Source: JBBRHQ01 sp963720735 (GTDB taxonomy: Bacteria; Actinomycetota; Thermoleophilia; Solirubrobacterales; 70-9). From it: a stretch of DNA of 64,000 nt. The position numbers and the translations under genes were made by a program. This document shows positions 62,436 through 64,000 of this stretch, one piece after another. The notes beneath the pieces were generated by a model. That model was not told the DNA's origin, ran no database searches, and saw only the letters and a program-made list of their open reading frames with translations. The DNA lies in NCBI GenBank assembly GCA_963720735.1, contig CAVRGL010000008.1, forward strand, positions 62,001-126,000, in the 5' to 3' direction. Positions within the stretch are counted from its first letter, which is position 1, and each line of letters starts with the position of its first letter.

Positions 62436-63206
62436 ATGTCACCGCTTGAGACCGCGATCGGAGCAACTCTGCGCGACACCCGCGCCCGGCGCAGGATCGA
62501 CCTCACGCAGGTCGAGTCGGAGACCAAGATCCGGGTGCGATACCTGCGCGCTCTCGAGAACGAGGAGTGGGACGTGCTCCCCGGCGGCGCCTATACCCGC
62601 AGCTTCATCCGCACCTACGCGACCTTTCTCGGCCTCGACGGGGAGAGGCTGGCCGACACCTACCGGCGCGAATACGAGCAGACCGCTGCCGAGCGCCCCT
62701 CTCGCCACGAGCCGGTCCCGGCGCCGAGGCCGCCCGGGAGCGGCGGGGGCGGTGGCATCTCGAAGGTCGTGATCGCCGGGTTGATCTCGGTCGCGCTGAT
62801 CGTGATCCTGATCGTCATCGGCCTGGTCAGTGGCGGCTCGGAGAACAGCCAGCCGGCGACCTCCGCCAAGAAGGACCGCGGGCACGGCGGCAAGGTCGTG
62901 CAGAAGCAGGCCCACCAGGCGTCCGGGGTGACGCTGCGGCTGATCGCCGAGGCCGACGTGTGGGTCTGCTTGGTCAACGCCAAGGGCAACAACCTGATCG
63001 CGGGGGAGATCCTCACCGCCGGCACCCGGACCCGCCATTACCGCTCCGGTAGCTTCACGGTCTCCTTTGGCAACGGCTCGGTGCGGATGCAGGTGAACGG
63101 AAAGCAGGCTCAGCTTGAGAGCACTCCCAACCCGATCGGCTACCGGGTTGCGCCCGGTGGCCGCGTTCAGCCGCTTTCGGGAAGCGCCAGGCCGACCTGC
63201 CAGTGA
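62436..63206 (+). CDS. RodZ-like helix-turn-helix membrane protein
   Basis: A 256-residue protein with a Cro/C1-type HTH at the N-terminus (IGATLRDTRARRRIDLTQVE, GGAYTRSFIRTYATFLG), a linker, one membrane helix (VVIAGLISVALIVILIVIGLV) and an outside DUF4115-like domain (VTLRLIAEADVWVCLVNAKG). RodZ links MreB to the wall; actinobacteria often use such proteins for wall or division control. Stop overlaps cinA (GTGA). Confidence 0.87.
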   Translation: MSPLETAIGATLRDTRARRRIDLTQVESETKIRVRYLRALENEEWDVLPGGAYTRSFIRTYATFLGLDGERLADTYRREYEQTAAERPSRHEPVPAPRPPGSGGGGGISKVVIAGLISVALIVILIVIGLVSGGSENSQPATSAKKDRGHGGKVVQKQAHQASGVTLRLIAEADVWVCLVNAKGNNLIAGEILTAGTRTRHYRSGSFTVSFGNGSVRMQVNGKQAQLESTPNPIGYRVAPGGRVQPLSGSARPTCQ

Positions 63207-64000
63207 GCCAGGCCGCAGACCCGGTCCGGGCGGGGATCCTGGTCACCGGGACCGAGGTGCTGAGCGGGCGGGTCACCGATCGCAACGGCCCCTGGATCTC
63301 CGAGAGGCTCGGGGAGCTCGGGGTCGAGGTCTCCCAGATCCTGATCGTCGGTGACCGCCCCGAGGATCTCGAGGCGGCGCTGCGCTTCATGGCGGCCGAG
63401 GGGATGGACCTGATCGTCACCTCGGGCGGGTTGGGGCCGACCGCCGATGACCTCACCGCCGAGGTGGTCGGTCGCTTCGCAGGGCGCAAGATGGTCCTCG
63501 ACGAGGAGATGGAGGAGAAGATCGCGGCGATCCTCCGCGCTTTCGCCAGCCGCTGGCGGCGGTTCGACACCGAGGCGATCCTCGCCGCCAACCGCAAGCA
63601 GGCGATGATCCCGGAGGGCTCGACGGCGCTCGACCCGGAAGGGACCGCCCCCGGCCTCGTCGTTCCCGCCGGCGACTCCGTGGTGGTCGTCCTTCCGGGG
63701 CCGCCTCGCGAGCTGCAGCCGATGTGGGTGCGGGCGATCGATTCGGCTCCCGTGCAGGAGGTCCTCGGCCGGGCGACCTCGCTGAGCGGCTACACGTTGC
63801 GGATGTTCGGGGTTCCGGAGTCGGAGATCGCCCGCAGCCTGGTCGAGATCGAGTCGGCGGGGACCGCGCTCGACGCGGTCGAGATCACCACCTGTCTGCG
63901 GCGCGGGGAGATCGAGATCGACGTCCGCTGGCGCGAGGAGGCCGCCGCCGAGGCGGAGGCGGTCAAGCAGGGCCTGATCGAGCGTCACAGCCGATACCTG
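63203..64000 (+). CDS. cinA: CinA family protein, N-terminal part (truncated by window edge)
   Basis: 266 residues are present and the frame continues beyond the window. VRAGILVTGTEVLSGRVTDRNG and TSGGLGPTADDLTAEVV belong to the MoCF/MogA-like domain of CinA, and VVVVLPGPPRELQPM follows. CinA cleans NAD by-products and is linked with competence. GTG 63203 overlaps the RodZ-like stop. The nicotinamide-mononucleotide deamidase domain, if present, lies outside. Confidence 0.92.
   Translation, partial: MSQAADPVRAGILVTGTEVLSGRVTDRNGPWISERLGELGVEVSQILIVGDRPEDLEAALRFMAAEGMDLIVTSGGLGPTADDLTAEVVGRFAGRKMVLDEEMEEKIAAILRAFASRWRRFDTEAILAANRKQAMIPEGSTALDPEGTAPGLVVPAGDSVVVVLPGPPRELQPMWVRAIDSAPVQEVLGRATSLSGYTLRMFGVPESEIARSLVEIESAGTALDAVEITTCLRRGEIEIDVRWREEAAAEAEAVKQGLIERHSRYL

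Overview
This 64 kb window is a GC-rich, densely packed bacterial chromosome segment with many GTG and TTG starts and genes overlapping by 1-11 bases. It carries an actinobacterial-type integration host factor (mIHF), a CysO-like sulfur carrier, and many -10 hexamers placed 6-9 bases before start codons. Together these point to an actinomycete of the deep-branching Thermoleophilia/Solirubrobacterales kind. That placement is an inference from gene content. I see no CRISPR array, prophage, integrase or insertion sequence; this looks like core chromosome with a surface-polysaccharide region at the left end.

Layout. Positions 1-8103: surface-polysaccharide and nucleotide-sugar genes (flippase fragment, two epimerases, two DegT-type aminotransferases) and a minus-strand cluster of methyltransferase, HEAT-repeat protein and LuxR-type regulator. 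A decayed methyltransferase lies at 8153-8671. Positions 8680-12930: a tightly overlapping minus-strand operon HIT / phosphohexomutase / metallo-beta-lactamase-fold hydrolase / lipid kinase / HIT. Then corA. Positions 14224-17665: a SAM-I riboswitch with its terminator, a threonine-synthase-like enzyme, a CysO-like carrier, and a CDP-glucose-type cytidylyltransferase and dehydratase. Positions 17697-26092: a YedK-type DNA-lesion protein, small and hypothetical proteins, two secreted glycosidases, a beta-propeller protein, tRNA-Arg(CCG) and RNase Z.

Positions 26122-36277: the pyrimidine operon pyrR-pyrB-pyrC-(cysteine hydrolase)-carA-(GNAT)-carB-pyrK-pyrD, with a PyrR-binding hairpin that can hide the pyrR ribosome-binding site. 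Positions 36342-57241: housekeeping genes mIHF, gmk, rpoZ, coaBC, dtd, rimP-nusA-infB, rbfA-nrnA-truB-ribF-rpsO, peroxiredoxin, DsbA-like, pnp, an M16 peptidase, dapB, an amidase, dapA and rnj. Positions 57242-57604 hold a hairpin-rich gap. Then come a histidine kinase/response regulator pair, ftsK, a RodZ-like protein and the start of cinA.

The most interesting points are: (1) a SAM riboswitch over a threonine-synthase-like PLP enzyme plus a CysO-like carrier, suggesting carrier-bound homocysteine synthesis from O-phosphohomoserine; (2) a recurring leaderless-promoter layout; (3) a PyrR operator that buries the Shine-Dalgarno; (4) a NusA with an added Cys/His motif, behind an attenuator-like leader; (5) a dispersed double-hairpin repeat; (6) an operon joining a HEAT protein to a regulator whose receiver-like domain looks unable to be phosphorylated.
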